Shown here piece by piece: positions 46,947 to 61,058 of a stretch of 64,000 bases of DNA. Within the stretch, counting starts at the first letter, position 1, and the number at the start of each line of letters is the position of its first letter. Below the pieces are notes generated by a model. It had not been told where the DNA came from. It did not search any database and worked only from the letters and a program-made list of their open reading frames with translations. This stretch comes from Megalopta genalis (Eukaryota; Arthropoda; Insecta; Hymenoptera; Halictidae): positions 26,835,221 to 26,899,220 of the forward strand of contig NC_135014.1 in assembly GCF_051020955.1 (NCBI RefSeq), given 5' to 3'. A program made the translations under genes and the position numbers.

Positions 46947-49616
46947 TCACGGTAAACAGTGAATTCAGATTGTTCGATACCATTGGCAGATGCACGGTAC
47001 GCGCGACGAATTTTAATCCTCATTGCGAAGAATAATTTCTGTTTACCGGACGGCGAAGCTGAAATTGTCGTCGCGCCGACGAGAGATAATCGTTTGCGAG
47101 ATTTCCGAACTGATTTCCGAGTGTCCTGTTTTAAGAAGTCAGTCACGCTTTGCCGTCATCCTGGCCGATATTAATAGTTGGCCCAGATTTGTACGAAGTT
47201 GGCCTCGCGAAGGTTCGTCGACGCTTAAAACCGCGAGTCTTGAGAACAAGACTGTGAATATTGACGGTTCGATTTGAATGGAGAACTGCGACCGATAGCG
47301 AAACACTCGCGACAGAAACATGCATCCGCGTCTCGTGAATTCACCGTTAGATCACGGATGGTGGAACATACAATTTTATAGAAGCTCGATAATAAAGCTT
47401 TCCTTTAGGGTTGACTTATTATAATGGAATTATCGGTGTAAGATAACAGAAATATTTGTTTAATTTCGAATTGTGCAAATTCGATGAAGACTATTCACAA
47501 TGATCAAGATTAGATGGGTAAATGATTATCACGTGCCCAAATAATTGCGAACGAATAAAAATTTCGCTCGCGTTGCTAATTAATTGAAACGCTTATTCAC
47601 GTCGATGCTTGTTAAATTGTTAAAATAAAGAATGTATCTTATCGAGGACTCTTAGCGTCCCGTAAATGTTTAAAAGAACAAAATAGAGATCGTAATTATT
47701 GCAAAACAATTAATAACAATCTGTCGAACAAGTACTCTAAGGAAAGCAACACAGATCTGTCAGATGCAATCACACTTGTAAAATGGCTGGGTGACCAGTG
47801 ACCGGGTGAAAATTCGTTTATTTCACACATCTAAATAAGTAGTTTGTGCTGTACATAGCTGATGCATATTAACGAGAGAGTAATCATAGTTCATCTAGGT
47901 TTGTAACTTAGGGTTGTAACTCTCAGTTTCTCTTAGTCTAATTTGCGATCACTTAACTGTTGTAAATTACGAATACGTGCAACGAACTATTCAATTAAAT
48001 TACTCCTGTTCCATGAAATGTTTCGCCTATCGATAACTATTATACATATGAAGGAGCTAATTTCATCGAGGAGAAGGTTTTAGGATAGCGAGAAGGTTTT
48101 GTAATCGCGTATCCGGCGAGTCGCCCAGCGGCTCGCGATATAATTTCACGTTGTAAATAACATTTTCTGTTAACTATAAGTTCGGTATAAAAGGATTGTA
48201 ACATACTGTATATTATTTTATACGATTTAGACAATACCCGAGTTAAGGACGAATCGCGGAATACATACTCGCGCGAGTATTCACCGCGTTACGCGAAAAT
48301 GGCAATACTTCAGAATATCCCGTTTTAAAAATATCCGATGCTTGCATATAAGACGCGGCGTGTTAAAGTTCACTTGAAATTAGCGCGAATGCATTTTTCA
48401 TTCGATCCGATATTTATGTACTACGGACGGTAATGGGGTTCCTTGCAAAGTAAATATACAATATTTCATAAAGCGTTGTTGATTTCGGTAATTTTCACAC
48501 GTTCACTGGTTCAGCCGGCTAAATACGTATTCCGCCGACGATGAACGCCGAATGACGGCGAGCACAGAGTGCAATTTCATCCACGAGCTACTCCACGACT
48601 CGGATTTCATTTGCCGATGCGCGGAATAGCGTATAAAGGCGGCAGATTTTCTGCGAAAATTAAATTTATTCGAGCGATGCAACATAACACAATAATTAGA
48701 AGCTTGGACGACGAATTAGGCTCGTCATTCGTAACTTGAGCAAAACAAGTGCACGGGTCTCGGTCGTCGAATGTGCCGAAGGGGTTAAATACATCAACGA
48801 ATCCGGCGTGGAACCGAAGCAGAACTTTCTCCATTCAATTCGAGCGGTCATCGAAAGATGTCACCGAATTTATCATACCGTTAAAGCGACGTTCATCGAT
48901 ACCCACGAATACATTCAATGTTCCACAACAGAATCTTAGACACGACAATCAATGTACTCTCCGAAGAATCATTCAAGAACGAGCCGCGAACAGAACGCTG
49001 GATTCTACGGTGAAAGACAACTCTTTCCATCGGACGCGGAGGAAACCGCCGTAAAAAATAAAGGCGACGAGGGTCACTGAAGGGGGAAAATACGGGATAA
49101 GAAACTATATGCCTGTGCATTCACGGAAACATCGACTGCTACACGATTTATGTATACGTTTATAAATCTCATTCCATTGTTATTGCTCCGTACCGTCGAT
49201 TTTACAGGGCGAGATCGTAATTTTCTTAGAGTAGTCGAACCGTGTTACGACCCGCCGGGGAAAGAATTTCATCCATTGAAATTGGTACAATAATATTTTA
49301 ACGTTTAAGGGTGTAGTTCAATTACGAGGAATTCGCGCGAATAAATCATTCTTAGGGAGTTTAGTGGAACGGGGGGCGAGCGACAGAGTCGGACGAGACC
49401 ATTCGGCAGCCCATTACCAAACCGTTGCTTCTGTACAGAGTGTTTGAATACTTGGAAAGCAATCTCGCGCGATGAACGGGCAAAAATTGTAATAGTAATT
49501 AACGAATCGATTGGTAGAACGTTGATCCGCCGAGCGACCGTGTCGAAGCTTGCAGAAAACGATTCATATAGAAAATCGGTGTCTATTTAGTACAGTTTAT
49601 TTAATACGGTAATTCT
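45833..49616. other. gene-free stretch
   Basis: Unique DNA with a (CT)n run. Frames near 48736-49054 are open on + but lack splice or domain support. No gene called. Confidence 0.4.
46900..46948. repeat. (CT)n microsatellite
   Basis: About 20 CT units with a few TTT interruptions. It gives false Glu-Arg repeat frames on the - strand. Confidence 0.95.
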
Positions 49617-49760
49617 CTCCAATTGTCGCTCAATATGTAGACAGAAATGGACAATTTGGGAAGAGGAGACAAGATTAGTCGAGCCTCGGCGACTATAAAA
49701 GCGAGGCTCGAATAGTCTCCTCTTTCAAAATTATGAATGACAATTGCAGAGAATTTACTG
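49617..49760. mobile_element. short palindromic TA-MITE, internally deleted
   Basis: Left end CGGTAATTCTCTCC (first bases changed), right end GAGAATTTACTG then TA. Both arms are shortened. Its right end is the start of the array that follows. Confidence 0.8.
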
Positions 49761-50022
49761 TATTAAATACACAGTGACGATTGTAGAGAATTTACTGTAT
49801 TAAATACACAGTGACAATTGTAGAGAATTTACTGTATTAAATAGACAGTGACAACTGTAGAGAATTTACTGTATTAAATAGACAGTGACAACTGTAGAGA
49901 ATTTACTGTATTAAATACACAGTGACAATTGTGTGTGTAAAGAATTTACTGTATTAAATACACAGCGACAATTGGAGAGAATTTACTGTATCAAATACAC
50001 AGTGACAATTGGAAAAAATTTA
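49761..50022 (+). repeat. 37-bp tandem array derived from a MITE end
   Basis: About seven units made of TATTAAATACACAGTGACA followed by ATTGTAGAGAATTTACTG. Each unit contains the MITE right terminus plus 10-12 bp of flank. One unit has an extra GTGT. Confidence 0.9.
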
Positions 50023-51968
50023 ACATTGCAAGGTTCGACCGAATAATTGAACAAACACTCTGTATAATTCGTGCATAAAACATCTACCACACAACACACA
50101 CACACACATACAAAATTCAGAATAGAAGGAAGCATTTTTCAAGAAAACGAAGGATCCCTTTCTGTTTTGATTCGTCATTCTAGATAATTTAACGAATTCC
50201 ATTCTCTGATAAGACCTAGCTACGATCTTTGCCCACGATGACAACCCACATTGAGATGGGATCAGTAAAGAAAATAAGACTCTCAGGATTCATTGTAAAT
50301 CGGTGTTCCAAGAAATAGTGCTCGATCGATCGATCTATATATATATATATGAAGATGAAACTCCAAAATTATCCACGCCGATTAACGTGGGCGTTAATAA
50401 CACATAGCCTTTAAGATATTTAGACGTAAGGTAACACGTATAATGCTCAGAAATTCATTGCCTGCTCGGTGACCACGTGTAACGTTTAAATGATCGTGTT
50501 TTTCTATTTCGTCGGACCGTTTTCATTCTGTTTCGGTTGTTGATGGTGTGTCGTTGATCAAACAAGTATAGTGACTTTCGAAAAGTTTGAAATTATACCT
50601 TCGAAATATATCTTCTGTCGACACGCAGAGACAGAACGGCGAGCACGCTGTTCCTTGTAGTAACGCGAACGTGTCCCTCTGTAACCGATGATTCGTAACG
50701 GCTATTATTTATGTACATCGTACAATAATGAACGGAACTACCTATACACGGTAAATGTTCCGGAGACAGTTACAGCATTGCTGAACGAGCATAATAAAGC
50801 TTTAACGACGGCGTTTATCTGTCTCGAGTAAGTTATTTCTTGTCAAAATCAATCGATGTCTTTATGGACGATGTAAACCGCTCTTTGCCATAATTGATCG
50901 CGACGCATAGTGTGCAAATCGTTTCCACGACGTTGTTCAAGAGCTACCGAAACATGCTTGACAGTGTTATAGTTAGCGACGCCGTTATTAGAGTCCAAAT
51001 AATAAGAAAAATTCGGTTACACGCTGAAAAGAAATATAATAGATTCGGATCGGCTTAGATTACGGATATTTATAATGGACAATTGTTTTCCACCACGAAA
51101 ACTGTGAAACACTTGATACTCAATTTGCTCAAGTCTCTTCTTCGTTACACACATACACACACACACATACAGCTTCAAGAAGTCACTATGTTTGTTTCAC
51201 TAGGCACAGACATAAGCAAAATTCTCTACCGGACAAACGCAATGTGTTACGTATAACTTGTCCGAAAATATGCACGCGATTGTTACAGTTATTTGTTGTA
51301 CCTAATGTTTCTTGATTGTTTAAAATCGAACTATCCGTTTGTTCCGCGAATTACAAGTTTATTGTGTAACGCGTGTTTATTTCTTTCTTCGTTTTTTTTT
51401 TTTGGCATTTCCGGAATTATTCGTTCAAACACAAGCGTTTGCGTTTTTACTATGTACATGTATATGTATGCTATCTAATTGGAAAACCAAGATTTCATTA
51501 TGATACGAAACATCGTACACGCGGCGAACAGGCACACGGAATATAAAAACTAAGACTCTAGTCCTGTATATACGTAGCTAGGCGAAACGTTGAACGACAA
51601 AAACGATCATCGGAACTGTTATTGCGATATAGTCTCGTACTACCGACGTAAAATGTTTGTGGTTCGCGAGAAACTGATTTTGTGATTGTGATTATTTCGT
51701 GATGTCGGACCACGTTCAGCCCTCGGTAATCGCTGTCAGCTGTATTAGAATTGTTAAGTTAATTATCGTATTCGACTGAAAAAGGATTCTGGTCAACCGT
51801 TCATTTCTCGGAATTTTATCGAACATAATACACATAATTGAAACGCCTAAAAATGAAATTTTTAGTCGGTATTCTAATTTCACATTCAATCGTAGTTGCG
51901 ATTGACTTAAATGTTAGCTACGCCTTGAATGAGAACATTAATTCATTATTTCGTAATATTTAAACCAC

Positions 51969-52049
51969 ATTATTATTATTATTTTATTATTATTACTATT
52001 ACTACTATTATTATTTTATTATTATGACTATTACTATTACTATTATTAC

Positions 52050-52089
<40 letters not shown>

Positions 52090-52205
52090 ATATTATTATT
52101 ACTATTATTATTATTATTATTATATTATTATTACTATTATTATTATTATTACATTATTATTACTATTACTATTATTATTTTTACTATTTTTATTATTATA
52201 TATAT
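51969..52205. repeat. (ATT)n trinucleotide array
   Basis: About 235 bp of ATT units interrupted by ACT and TTTT variants. One of the longest simple repeats in the window. Confidence 0.95.
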
Positions 52206-52724
52206 TGGTCTACTGCAGGCCAATCTTTTATCATTCATCATGTGAGATATTAAAATTTGATTGAAATATATATCGCAAAATATTGCATTTTATACCATTA
52301 AAGCAATTCAACGTGTAACATAATTTTATGTTAATTTAACAATTAAGGCAAGATATTACGACTATTCGAAGAAGCTTTTGAAGCTGTTAGAAGGTGTTAT
52401 TTACGTTAGTTTTTAATGTCTCTTCACAGTCGCCTTATTTATACAATTGTGTTGCGTTTTGTGCACCTCGATTTATTAGAATTGTTATGCACACGCGCGG
52501 GCCCAGTTAGTTAGCGGTTAACGAGAATCGATTTTTTTACCGAGTTGACACAATAATAAATGGTCAGCTTTTATTTAATTCGCATCAGGGCCAGACGCTT
52601 GGCGATACTTCGATTATGGTTGATGTCGACAGAGAGGAAATCGTGTCGTTAAAACGTGTACAGGTGATTACAAAATCGAGCATACACGCGTATCGCAATG
52701 CATTTATTTAAATTGTGCTAAATA

Positions 52725-52870
52725 TTATAATATAATAGTTATATATATATATATATTATTATAATATAATATTATATATACATATTATATATAATGTTAT
52801 ATATATATTATTATAATATATTATATATAATTATTATATGCAAAATTATGTATAATATAATATAATAATT
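52725..52870. repeat. AT-rich low-complexity block
   Basis: TATATAT and ATAATATA runs with inverted symmetry. Confidence 0.8.
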
Positions 52871-53800
52871 ATTTTATACCGTTCATAAGTCCCAACGAGT
52901 TTGGAGCGCTTCTCGCAGTGATTTTACAATCTCAGAAACCGAACTTTTATTTATCGCTTCAACGTTGTTTCTCGTCATGAGCTATGCGTTCCATGAAACA
53001 GCAAGCTCGATTTTGTGACTAAATGCAACACGTACGATACGATATGCATACATAGAGTTTTCTCGAAACCACACGTCAGCAGCTTAACTAATGGCATCGT
53101 GGCGGCACGTATTTACGGAGTTACGCATCTCGGCAGAGTTTGCTTCTGAAACATCGCTTCAAATGTCGTTCTAGACTCTGTACACCAATTTATAATCTTA
53201 TACATAGGACACTAAGCTGGGAAGCAGCACTTATATACTATATCCGATCGTCGTCGACATTTCGCGTATAACACCCAAATCACATTTTACAGGAGATCGA
53301 TATCCGTCTTCGAATACTTCGCGTAGATTATTTCAGATCTAGAATTAGCTGGCTCTAAAGTAGTCGTATCATCGCTGAATCCACGGCGTAGAAAAGTTAG
53401 TTTCCCTTTTTTTTCACATAAATAAAACATGCACAGTCGCCTCGTTCTCGCATATTCGCTGCGCGCGTTATTCTCTTCAGTCTCCATCGAATCGTTTCGC
53501 AAGAGCCTCTATCGTGTCTGTGATATCATTTCTAACCGGTTCAGCAATAATTCTAGCCTCTACAGCCAAGACAATAGCGTATTTCCGATATAGTAACCGA
53601 GTTTTCGAAGTTATATCATCTCTCTGCAATGGAACTGTAATTTCGACTCTTAATTACTTGATCGCCAGGCGATTTCCGTTAATTGTGCTTGTCGTACGAA
53701 ATGTTCGATCAAATTCTCCCAGATCGTGCGAGCGTTGAAAGCTTTGCGAATCGCGTTAGGCTAGTCTTGTAACCGCATTTTGTTCTATAAAGAAAGGCTG

Positions 53801-54014
53801 CAGCAAATTCTCCCCAATTGTCCCTCGGCTCGTATACAAAACCGGACAATTTGGGAGGAGGGGACACGATTGTTCGAGCCTTATAGTTGTCGACTGTACT
53901 TGATTTTTACAGCTGCTGACACTCGGTAACTATGAAAAACGAATAATCGCGTCTCCTCTTCGCAAGTTCTCCATTTTCGCGTACAATCCGAGCGTTAATT
54001 AAGGGAGACAACGT
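53801..54014. mobile_element. palindromic TA-MITE (CAGCAAATTCTCC variant), degraded
   Basis: Left end CAGCAAATTCTCC, right end GGGAGACAACGTG. Both terminal motifs have changed, and the loop carries unrelated bases. Confidence 0.75.
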
Positions 54015-54095
54015 GTGAACAGCGTGCGAAAGGGAGCGTCTCGATAAAAAAGAAACATTGCTGTCCCGTTGCTTCTCTTCTTGCTCGTCTTCCAG

Positions 54096-54222
54096 GAACG
54101 TGTTTAGCCGCCTAACTACCGTGTCCTCGGTGCCGCCATTGCGATTGCCACCCCTATCGCTGCTCGTGACTCTGCAGCATTTCGAATCGCATAAGACTAT
54201 CTTCTCTTACTGTCCGCCGTGA
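54096..54222 (+). CDS. candidate terminal coding exon, gene unknown
   Basis: A strong pyrimidine-rich acceptor (CTTCTCTTCTTGCTCGTCTTCCAG) precedes a frame that is open to TGA at 54220-54222 when entered in phase 2. The 42-residue product (SRLTTVSSVPPLRLPPLSLL, then VTLQHFESHK) is Leu/Pro/Ser-rich. Phase 2 is the phase in which exons 3 and 4 of the upstream gene end, so an alternative last exon is possible. It could equally be chance. It begins about 80 bp after a MITE end. Confidence 0.25.
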
Positions 54223-54921
54223 TTTATTCTATATCGCGTATAGTTGATCGCCGCTAAGTGTTTATATTTTACAATTTCCAATGATAGAACGAGACGACGG
54301 AATTTCGTTACGGTTTAATTGTACGTCGCGGACTTCGTTACCGTCGCTTTGCCACAGAATTAACGAAACATTCGTGCTCGCTGCGAGGCGCTTGTCAACC
54401 AGGGACATTAATTTTGCGTTGAAAGCGAGCCGGCATTTTGCGCTCTGCGTGCAATATAAAAAAAGGAAAGCTTGTGCCTATCGATCCTAGCTTTCGATCG
54501 TAGCTTTTCACCGCGCGCAATAAAAACGGACACTCGATGTATCGCTTGAAATCCGCACCAATCGTAATCGCCAGCCACAAACGTGTTACGAACGAACAAA
54601 TCCCGATTTCTGATATATCCGACAATATATTTACATTAATTGTAACGGTCTAGTACGCATACTTGTATGTAAATTCATTCGACGGCGACGAAGTGCTCTC
54701 GCGCCTCGTTGGATCGTGCGAGAAGGGAAAACGAAACCCTGTGAAACGCGGGGGGAGGGAGCTGTGGAAACGGAAGTGGCTCTAACGTTGAACAATCATT
54801 CAAGTCACCGACCATGCACGCATTCTTTTGATTATTAAAATACCAACGATAAGGAATGGGAGAGTTTGATAACGGAGATGGTCGAAATTTTTGTCAAATA
54901 ATAACGAAACGCGGACAGTGG

Positions 54922-54923
<2 letters not shown>

Positions 54924-54968
<45 letters not shown>
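54924..54968. repeat. (GT)n microsatellite
   Basis: About 22 GT units. A mixed CA/CG/GT run of palindromic form lies at 55445-55473. Confidence 0.95.
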
Positions 54969-54969
<1 letters not shown>

Positions 54970-55014
54970 GTTGATCGAGTAAATCATGCGAATACCTGTT
55001 TGCGAAGTAAGATA

Positions 55015-55165
55015 TTGTTATTAGTAATAATATGATAATAATATAATAATATAATGTATATTAATGATATTATTAATATAATGATACGGTATATTATAAT
55101 ATATTAATACATTAATATTATATATGATTAATTAATATTGTTATTAATAATATTATTGTCATTTT
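55015..55165. repeat. AT-rich low-complexity block
   Basis: AATAATAT and TATTAATA runs. Confidence 0.75.
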
Positions 55166-57499
55166 GAACGGATACAAAATTACCTGGTTCTTGGAACAGG
55201 GGTCTTAAGAAATATTATTTATCCACATCGACCAACTGACCAGCTAGTTGCATTCGATAAACCGTCGTGCTTCTTGGCTTCCTACGCCAATGGTCGCCCC
55301 GTGAAAAATATTAACGCGATACGACACGTAATCGCACGATTTTTAATTATCGTTCTCCATCGATCACAATAATTTCTATCCCCATAATCGATCGTGGACG
55401 AAAAATTTTGCCCATCTCTGGCTGATAGCGTTGTTCAGCGATTACACACACACGCGCGCGTGTGTGTGTGTGCGTAAACGTGTGCCAAAAGACGTGTCGA
55501 ATGTATCTTTAGCGATATGGAAAGCTCACGAGACGTTTACGGTTTAGGGTACGCGTTCGCGTACGAGGGGGACGAGGACTCGAAAAAAAAACGAGGAGAT
55601 CGTAGAGTTAACGGTGCGAACGTGATTCGTTTGTAACGACGGTGTTACGTTATATTGTTAATCGTTCGGAATGAAATGAAAACGTGTAATAATAACATAA
55701 CGAATAACCGACACGATGTAAGACAAGTTTTGATCCGGGTTGATCTTTTCCCATCGTGGAAGGAATGTCGACTGAATTTTTATTAAATTCGAAACGCATA
55801 CGTACGTACATATGTATATGTATATGCTCGGAGCGAGTTTACCGCCCCGAAAGAGATCGACCCTTAAAAAAACTTTTCGTCGTAGTAACCAGCAATACAT
55901 ACACTTTGCAATTCACGTTTCTGATTTCTTGGAGTTCGTTAGTTTACGCAATTACGAAAACAAAATGTACGTTCGTTATCATCGGTATGTATACGTGAAC
56001 AATTTCGATTCTCTACGGAAAGATGCAAGAACAACGGGTACTTAAATAAATCATTTTTCGAATCTAGGTGTAGATAGATTAATTGACATCCTCGAATGGA
56101 TCAACGATTAATTAATTAATTAATAACTTGAAATTGCTCATAATTATTCGCTGAGAGACAAGGTACGACTTGTTGCACGCATACAATTTAATTAGCAAGA
56201 ACCATAAAAAAACTTGTGCCAGTATGCTTTTCGTCGTTCACAGCCCCGACCCGACGGACGGGAACACGTCTTCTTATTAATATTGTTTAAGAATTATTTT
56301 CCTCGTTGAAAAATGCGTTGCATCGAGTGCTAAACGAATAATGCTGTTAATTCAAACGTAGTCGCTAACGGAACGATCCACTTTATCGTCATGCGAGCCC
56401 ATTTGAAAAATGTCCTTTGTATCATTTGCACAACAGACCGAACAAATACTACATTATACATAAATTGGATGTGCGAGCCCACGATTGATAAGTGGCCTAA
56501 GTCCAACATTTTTAGGAACATTGCAGATTGATTAGTGCATAATTAATGTTAATCAATAAACGATACAATTAATAGAAAAGCTGTCCGTTTGTGCATTTAT
56601 TTTTACTGCTTACCGATGAAATTATTTGAATTTTCATAATCGTCTTTCTTATCCATCGAAACGAGCATGCTATCCTGATCGTTTGAGAAAAAAAAACTTA
56701 AAAGCGCGGTGTCGAAGTGTTATAACAATAGCATGGAATTAGTTAGATAACTTCTGTAGACTCTGTTGGAACGAATTCTTTCTTGCAATACATAATGCGG
56801 TGCTCGTTACTGCAACTGTGAAATCTAAAAATAGCTGCGAGTTTGTTTACGAGTTTCTTTATCTCTATCGTCTGAGAAAACCATAAACAACGTTATGCTT
56901 TGCATAACACCGGATCCTCCAATAAGAAGCCTCACGGGGGTGTACGAATAAAGAATAAAGTAGAAATCAATGTTGACGTTACATGGCAAAAATCCATTTA
57001 TAAAGGTATATAAATTATGTTTTATTTTGTTGTTTGTCAGTACAGCTAGTTTGCAAGTTGTAATTATTTTTGTCCCATTTTTAGAAGGAATCGATCACCG
57101 TACGCCAATGACTTATCCACCAATCAAGCGTGCACGATGGAGAGAGCTTAATCTTTTTATTAAAAATGCAAGGAAAGTTCTGTTTCATATTTTTTTTTCA
57201 AATGAAGCATGTATCGAAATAATAGTAATAAATAATAAATATATAATAATATATAATAATTTATATAAATAATAAATAGTAATAAATAATATAATAATAG
57301 TAATAAAATCTTTTTCTTTGCTTAGTTTAGAGCAGTGTATTGGATATACAATTATTCAAGCAGCAGGACTTCGGTGATCAGACTAAGAGAAGAGAAAAGA
57401 AGAGTTTTAAATCTTTCATAAAGCTTCGAATATTAATATCTGAAAAATGCGAGAATAATTCAACGATATTTCTATTTCCTTCGCTAGAATCTATTGAAA

Positions 57500-57720
57500 T
57501 CGTGACGTTGCTTCCTAAAACGAGGTCGATACGTGCGCGCGCCGTCGAGGCGACGTCACCGCCAACTATCATCGAGCTGCGACCGGAAGGCGGGCCATCC
57601 GACGAATCAGCGTCCAGCTGGAGGACTCGAATTTTCCTATTGGCCGATTTTCCTAAATCCCCCAAATCCCCCCGAAAAGTACGCGACAGAGTAACGCTAG
57701 GGACTTTCGATGAAATTGAA
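57500..57720. promoter_or_regulatory. GC-rich patch, possible promoter or exon
   Basis: A sharp 220-bp rise in G+C and CpG within AT-rich DNA, with an inverted CCAAT motif (ATTGG, about 57639) and long open frames on both strands (57340-57780 on +, 57378-57863 on -). I cannot tell a small CpG promoter from a coding exon. Confidence 0.2.
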
Positions 57721-57863
57721 CTTTTCAAAATGTTTAAATGGCTGTGCCTCACACGTGTCCGCGAATGCATTATAATTTGAGTGTCATGTGTAGAAGCAGT
57801 TAAGATAATTATTGAACGGTGACATTTCTTCTGCGAAGAGGAGCGCGATTGTTTGCAAGACAT

Positions 57864-60800
57864 GGACCGAAATAAAAATATTATGAAGTGATGTGCATAT
57901 AAGGTTATATACGGTACGTGTCACTTTATCGATTAAATTTCCATTTCTGACAGCTACACGAACATTCTATCGCTTCTTTGAGACGAGCCAGTCTTTACTA
58001 ATAACAAATTAATGATATTACGTTCGTGTTCTAACAATTTATGTGATGAAAATTATAAAAATGCGTTCTCCGCGAGTTAACTTTTTACAGTGGCTTATGC
58101 AATTTGTACAATCGTTAAATTATTGTGTAACCACGCGCGACATTATAAAAGAATAAACTATTTTAGCAATAGCGACGTAACGAAGCGACGTGGTCTCAAT
58201 AAACGTGTTTATATTAGCTTTAATCGAATAAGTATGCTGCATTATTACTTACCATCTTTGTATTAATCATTGTACAAACCTTCTGCAATTTCCCACTTTG
58301 TTAGATAAAATTTCAAACAATTATTTGTGCTCCGTTGACAAGCATCTATGTTGTATAGTTGTGAATAACTGTATGCATGGAGCTAGCATGAAATTGCAGA
58401 ATGTTCACTTCATCAGTAACATTATATCATCGTCATATTATCAGAGGTGTTAATAATTGTAACATTCGACACGATGTTATGATTCATTTACATTCATGTA
58501 ACATTATAATGTTCTACAATAAACAGTATTTTTACTTATATCGTCTTCTATGAGTGTGATATGTTATTTGCACAATGGAATAGCACTTCTAACAATAATC
58601 AGATGGAGATCGTTTTACTCTCCTGTGTATAGTATAGTATAATATAATTTATATATATATTACCTTCAAATTATTGAACTCATTTCACTTTAATTATAGC
58701 TTTTGTTTCCATCGTATCATTATTGTTTCAAATTGAAAGAAAGTCTACTACGATAAAATATAATTTCATTCTTCTCACTTTCACTGATCACCATCATACA
58801 TCACAGACTTATTTAAATTTTTATATAAATATCAATTATTTATATAAATATTTAGATATTCAGATATTTATATAAATATCAGTTATATTTATTGAGGCCA
58901 CTTAAATTTATATATTCACTGATGATGAGCAACAAACTAAACATTCAAGAACAGAAGATAATATACATTTCTCATGATTTTATAGAAAACTAATTTTACT
59001 TGCACATTTAGAACGATGTTGCACAGTGTAATGGACTATTGTGTCACGAAGAAAGGGAGGAAAGTGTCTTAGAATATTTTGTTCCCACCTCTGAAAGCAG
59101 GACGTATAATAGGTAATAATGGAAATTACGTTTACTTAATTAATTATTGTTTCATTCCTGATTTTTCACTTCGATGTTTCACGACATCGTTGAATCCCGT
59201 ATTTTTATTCCGAGTGCTCTGTTCTTTAACGAACACAATTTCTTTTTTATTTTAATATTTATATTAACAATATCGCAGTAGGAAATTTTGAAGCGTAGAA
59301 ACTATGGCCACTATTTTTTTTTTTTAGATTTAAACGAAGGTCGAAGTTCGTCGCTCGATCGTCATAAAAAAGCAAAGTGAAAATGAAATTGCAGTTGATA
59401 AAAATGTAACGTATTACGGGACCCTTTCGAATGAAAATAACCGTGAATTTGAAATGCAAGGCACCGTGCAATGTTAATATTTCTCGCTGGAACTTTGTTC
59501 CTCGCTGCAACTGGAAAATTTTACCTTCCCGACCCGCGTCACAATATTCGCTTTCAAAGTTCAAAGGCATTCGATATTAAGCTAAATTTTTAATCGCTGC
59601 ACTTTCGATCGCGTTTTATGCTTTGGCTGTTACGTATTTATAATGGTCCTTTATGTTTTCGCACCTTTTAAAAATTCATCAAAGGGTGGCGGACATCGAA
59701 CGAGATAAAAGTATGAAACGGAGTGGACTGTTTTTATTTTTTTTTTTTTTTTATAAACTTTATACCGTATTTTTCTTCGAGCTGATACTTCTTGTTTCTG
59801 TTTCATCAATTTCCGCCTAATTTTGCCAATATACAGTCACGACGTCATATGTTCATTTAGACACCGTTTGTTTTATTCGTTAATCATACACGCGAAAATT
59901 CTTCGAATTGTTTCGACTCATTAGAAAATTCGAAAACAGTTATCTGTAGCGTGTCTACACCGTGTATAGCACACCTAATCCATATCTATCCCGTACTCGG
60001 CACGCGATTATGTGCAGAGAGTAATGAACATTGTTTCGTGATCGTTTTATTGGCTGGCGCCTCGCTTCTGTTTTACGAGGGTTACAAGTGCATCATAGTG
60101 CATCGCATTGCGACTTAGTGAAAACTTCGGAGATTAAACGAAGTTGAGTAAAATGACTGCACACAGTTTTGTTACAATTTCTATTATACAATTAAATGTT
60201 TAATTTAGCTTAAATGTTTAATTTAGCGAATTCAACCGATGAAACAATTCTATAGAAATTGCAATAATATAATAATCATAATAACAAGAATACAATAATA
60301 AATAGCATTAATCGTAGCATAAATCGAATACCTGATCCTTTCGGTTTCGTTTACGACGACGATTCGACGATTTCTCGTAAAATTTATCCTCCTGCATGGA
60401 TTTTAGGCTCGTTGGTCGTCGCGCCGATGTAGATCTGGTTTAATATTTCACTCACCTTTGTACAGTTGGGAGAAACGACATAGCAAGCTCGTAAAATGGA
60501 CCCTTAACAAGTAGATTCTATTTATGACGTTGGGCACACGACTATATTTATAGCGAGGGGTAATAGGAGTGCGAGAATCATTTGTATCATTAATTGATTT
60601 ATTTATTCGACGCCTTAAACCGGATGGTTTGCTATGTGATAATTTTATAGATAATTTTTAAGGTCTTGGAGAACATTTTTCGTCTCTAGATAGACAATAT
60701 ATATTCGAACATTTGCTATAATATAGTTTACTCACGCCTTGAAATATGAAAAGTCTGGGCATGAACAGTTGCTGGCAATATAATCCATCATTAATTATTA

Positions 60801-61058
60801 ATTATTATCACTAATAATTATTAATATTTAATATATTATATATATTATTGTTGTATATAATATTATATCATATTATTGTTATATATAATATTATATCGTA
60901 TTATTGTTATATATAATATTATATCATATTATATATATAGTATAGTATTATATAATATTATATATATATAGTAAAATATTATACCATATTATATAGCATA
61001 TATAATATATTATATATACTTAATACCATTATTAATTATTAATAATTATTCATTACAG
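57864..61058. other. gene-free, AT-rich stretch
   Basis: Very AT-rich with only short frames, ending in a 250-bp AT block (60780-61030) that contains repeated TATTATTGTTATATATAATA units. Nothing else recognised. Confidence 0.5.
60780..61030. repeat. AT-rich block with 30-bp tandem units
   Basis: At least three units of ATATTATATCNTATTATTGT then TATATATA, followed by degenerate AT. Confidence 0.8.

Larger units (their letters stand above)
50023..53800. other. gene-free, AT-rich stretch
   Basis: Unique DNA with several microsatellites: a TA run near 50340, CA runs near 50095 and 51155, and the ATT array. No exon or RNA gene supported. Confidence 0.45.
54223..57339. other. gene-free stretch
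   Basis: Unique DNA plus (GT)n and AT-rich repeats. A hAT-like right end motif (GCCCATCTCTG) occurs at about 55410 without a partner that I can find. Confidence 0.4.

Noticed and set aside
46658..47146. 162-codon - strand frame with Glu-Arg repeats
   Set aside because: The core is translation of the (CT)n microsatellite; flanks show no coding bias or splice structure.
49761..50022. CRISPR-like regular repeat array
   Set aside because: Units are directly contiguous 37-bp repeats with no unique spacers, and the unit is a MITE end. The DNA is also eukaryotic.
52024..52245. 73-codon frame of Ile, Leu and Tyr runs
   Set aside because: Simple translation of the ATT trinucleotide array.
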